Source: an uncultured Succinatimonas sp. (GTDB lineage: Bacteria > Pseudomonadota > Gammaproteobacteria > Enterobacterales > Succinivibrionaceae). From it: a DNA stretch of 7,204 bases. Numbering within the stretch: position 1 is the first letter of the stretch; each line of letters opens with the position of its first letter. Position numbers and translations under genes: made by a program. The notes below the pieces were generated by a model that saw nothing but the letters and a program-made list of their open reading frames with translations, had not been told where the DNA came from and did not search any database. Of this stretch, positions 5,931 through 7,204 are shown piece by piece. The DNA is taken from positions 1-7,204 of the forward strand of contig URKL01000092.1 in assembly GCA_900548485.1 (NCBI GenBank), read 5' to 3'.

Positions 5931-6989
5931 TTACTGCATAGCTTTTTTTACAGTGTCATAAAGGTTAGGACTCCAATCCTTAAACTCTGGCAAGCTGTAA
6001 AAATCCTTTGAAGTATCAACAAGATTTTGCTTATATTCAGGAGAAGGTTCGATGACTGTTACGCCTTCATCTTTTAGTTTTTGTAAGATTTCAGCATCAG
6101 CTTTTTCTGAGAGTTCGTTTTGATATGCACCAGCTTCTTTACATGTTTCAACTAAGAGTTTTTGAATATCAGGACTTAAGCTGTTATAGAATTTTGTGCC
6201 AACAACAATGGTTGTCATATTGTAGACATGGGCGTCCAAAAGAAGGTATTTAGCTACTTCATGGAATTTACCGTAATATAGTAAAGCTACAGGATTTTCT
6301 ACACCGTCAATAGTTCCTTGTTGTAAAGCTGTATATACCTCACCTAAAGGCATCGGGGTTGGTTTTGCACCAAGAACTTCTTGACCTTTTAATTGAATAA
6401 CATTTGTAGGTACACGAATTTTGAGGCCTTTAAAATCTTCAATGCTATTTAATGGTTTTGTTGTTAGAGTGTGTCTTACACCGAATCTCCAATTAGAAGC
6501 TAATATTTGCATTTGAGCTTTTTCAGATAGCAATTTAGCTTGACCATTAAACCATTCACTATTGTAAAGTTTATAAGCCTCATCCATGGAATTGAATAGA
6601 TATGGTCCAAATGTAATTCCAAGATCTTTTATTCCGCGATCATAGAAATAGGCTCCGTCGGCGAGAGTACAAATCGGTTCTCCTGCAACCATTTGATCTA
6701 AAAGATCTTCTTTAGAACCAAGCTGGTTTGATGGATATAATTCAACTTTTACAGCCCCCTTAGATTTTTCTTCAACTAATTGTTTCCATTTCTCGCAACC
6801 TTCATAGAATGGTTCACCAGGGTTAGATTGATGTCCTAATCTTATAACGATGGGGTCTTCTTTGGTCACTGTAGCAGAGCTTGCAGTTTCTGTTTTATTT
6901 TTGGTGTTGTCGCCACCGCAACCTGATAAGACCATACTACCAGCAATAATTGCTACTAAAGAAAGTTTGATTTTGTTTTGAATTCTCAT
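5931..6989 (-). CDS. dctP: TRAP transporter solute-binding lipoprotein (DctP family)
   Basis: The 352-residue protein is the substrate-binding component of the TRAP system. A positively charged start and hydrophobic stretch lead to the lipobox LSGC with Cys24, so a lipid-anchored protein is predicted instead of a freely soluble periplasmic one. A Ser/Thr-rich linker (about 25-45) follows. The DctP fold begins at VIRLGHQSNPGEP (48-60). KIRVPTN (190-196) holds the conserved Arg192 that normally binds the ligand carboxylate, followed by GAKPTPMPLGEVYTALQQG (207-225) and DGVENP (228-233). This supports an organic-acid ligand. The identity is not determined, but the acid-sugar genes nearby favour a C4 sugar acid or a derivative. 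AAGGGGAG ends six bases before the ATG. It is first in the leftward transport operon. Confidence 0.95.
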   Translation of the reverse strand: MRIQNKIKLSLVAIIAGSMVLSGCGGDNTKNKTETASSATVTKEDPIVIRLGHQSNPGEPFYEGCEKWKQLVEEKSKGAVKVELYPSNQLGSKEDLLDQMVAGEPICTLADGAYFYDRGIKDLGITFGPYLFNSMDEAYKLYNSEWFNGQAKLLSEKAQMQILASNWRFGVRHTLTTKPLNSIEDFKGLKIRVPTNVIQLKGQEVLGAKPTPMPLGEVYTALQQGTIDGVENPVALLYYGKFHEVAKYLLLDAHVYNMTTIVVGTKFYNSLSPDIQKLLVETCKEAGAYQNELSEKADAEILQKLKDEGVTVIEPSPEYKQNLVDTSKDFYSLPEFKDWSPNLYDTVKKAMQ

Positions 6990-7035
6990 AGGACTCCCCT
7001 TATTTCCGCATTTTTTGTTTTAAACAAGGATATAT

Positions 7036-7080
7036 TGATTAAAAGCGATATATTGTGATTATAAATAATAAAATGTGATT
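7036..7080. repeat. Three TGATT direct repeats spaced exactly 20 bp, likely operator array
   Basis: TGATT occurs at 7036-7040, 7056-7060 and 7076-7080, each copy 20 bases from the next and so on nearly the same helix face. The middle copy is part of GTGATTATAA, identical to 1863-1872 in the divergent region, and it overlaps the predicted -10 box. The last two share the longer TGTGATT. DeoR-family proteins are oligomers that often bind repeated half-sites, so this may be the operator of the TRAP operon. Confidence 0.4.
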
Positions 7081-7099
7081 GAATGTGCGCGATATCACG
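7059..7099 (-). promoter_or_regulatory. Predicted promoter of the TRAP operon with a CRP-like site
   Basis: The minus strand has a perfect TATAAT at 7064-7059, giving a predicted transcription start near 7052 and a leader of about 63 bases. There is no convincing -35 box. TGTGC-N6-TCACG at 7084-7099 (centre 7091.5) matches 8 of 10 positions of TGTGA-N6-TCACA and is centred about 39-40 bases upstream of the predicted start. The geometry is within one base of that at the kinase promoter (1866-1907). Activation by a CRP-type protein is inference. Confidence 0.45.
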
Positions 7100-7204
7100 G
7101 TTCAGAGTTTTCTAATAATATTTTTTTATAAATTTTTTTATAGACAAAAAAAATTCCTTCAAATTTATTTATAAAACAATGTGTTAAAAAACAAGATAAG
7201 AACA
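7100..7204. other. AT-rich upstream region with no recognised gene
   Basis: This stretch carries A and T tracts and weak AT-only inverted repeats (for example ATAAATTT at 7128-7135 against AAATTTAT at 7161-7168). No open frame of coding quality or RNA gene is visible. It is probably upstream spacer or UP-element-like sequence for the TRAP promoter. Confidence 0.4.

Noticed and set aside
7128..7168. Inverted repeat ATAAATTT / AAATTTAT as a hairpin or operator
   Set aside because: The arms are AT-only in a very AT-rich stretch with a 25-base loop, which is easily explained by base composition.

Overview
The window is AT-rich, densely coded bacterial DNA that reads as one catabolic locus for a small organic acid, most likely a four-carbon sugar acid such as threonate or erythronate. 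A tripartite TRAP transporter, an N-terminal lipobox on its binding protein, strong AAGGAG-type ribosome binding sites and CRP-like sites suggest an AT-rich, probably anaerobic Gram-negative bacterium (a Succinivibrionaceae- or Negativicutes-like host would fit). The sequence alone does not settle the taxonomy.

Layout. Positions 1-1828 (minus strand, 3' end outside the window) hold one open frame that joins a complete four-carbon acid sugar kinase (DUF1537, DtnK/DenK type) directly to the first 180 residues of a PdxA2-type 4-phospho-threonate/erythronate dehydrogenase. Positions 1829-2035 are a divergent regulatory region rich in TGATT/AATCA half-sites and palindromes. Positions 2036-2794 (plus) encode a DeoR-family regulator. 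A strong hairpin at 2855-2882 separates it from the convergent leftward unit. That unit reads, in transcription order: TRAP solute-binding lipoprotein (6989-5931), small membrane subunit (5879-5382), large membrane subunit (5379-4093), an intrinsic terminator (4065-4090), then an amidohydrolase (4046-2895). Positions 6990-7204 are the TRAP promoter region, and no gene is visible there.

How it fits together (inference). The TRAP system imports an organic acid. The amidohydrolase may release or open a conjugated or cyclic form of it. The kinase domain phosphorylates the four-carbon acid, and the PdxA2 domain oxidises the phospho-acid, which decarboxylates to dihydroxyacetone phosphate. The DeoR-type regulator probably responds to a phosphorylated intermediate. 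Both leftward promoters share the 10-mer GTGATTATAA, which contains a -10 box on the minus strand, with a GTGA-N6-TCAC-like site centred about 40 bp upstream of the predicted start. This points to co-regulation by a CRP-type activator as well as the local repressor.

Most notable points: the kinase-dehydrogenase fusion that keeps an internal start and ribosome binding site; loss of PdxA similarity, including an expected metal-ligand histidine, in the last 40 bases at the window edge; the matching architecture of the two promoters; and a terminator placed inside the transport operon just before the hydrolase gene.
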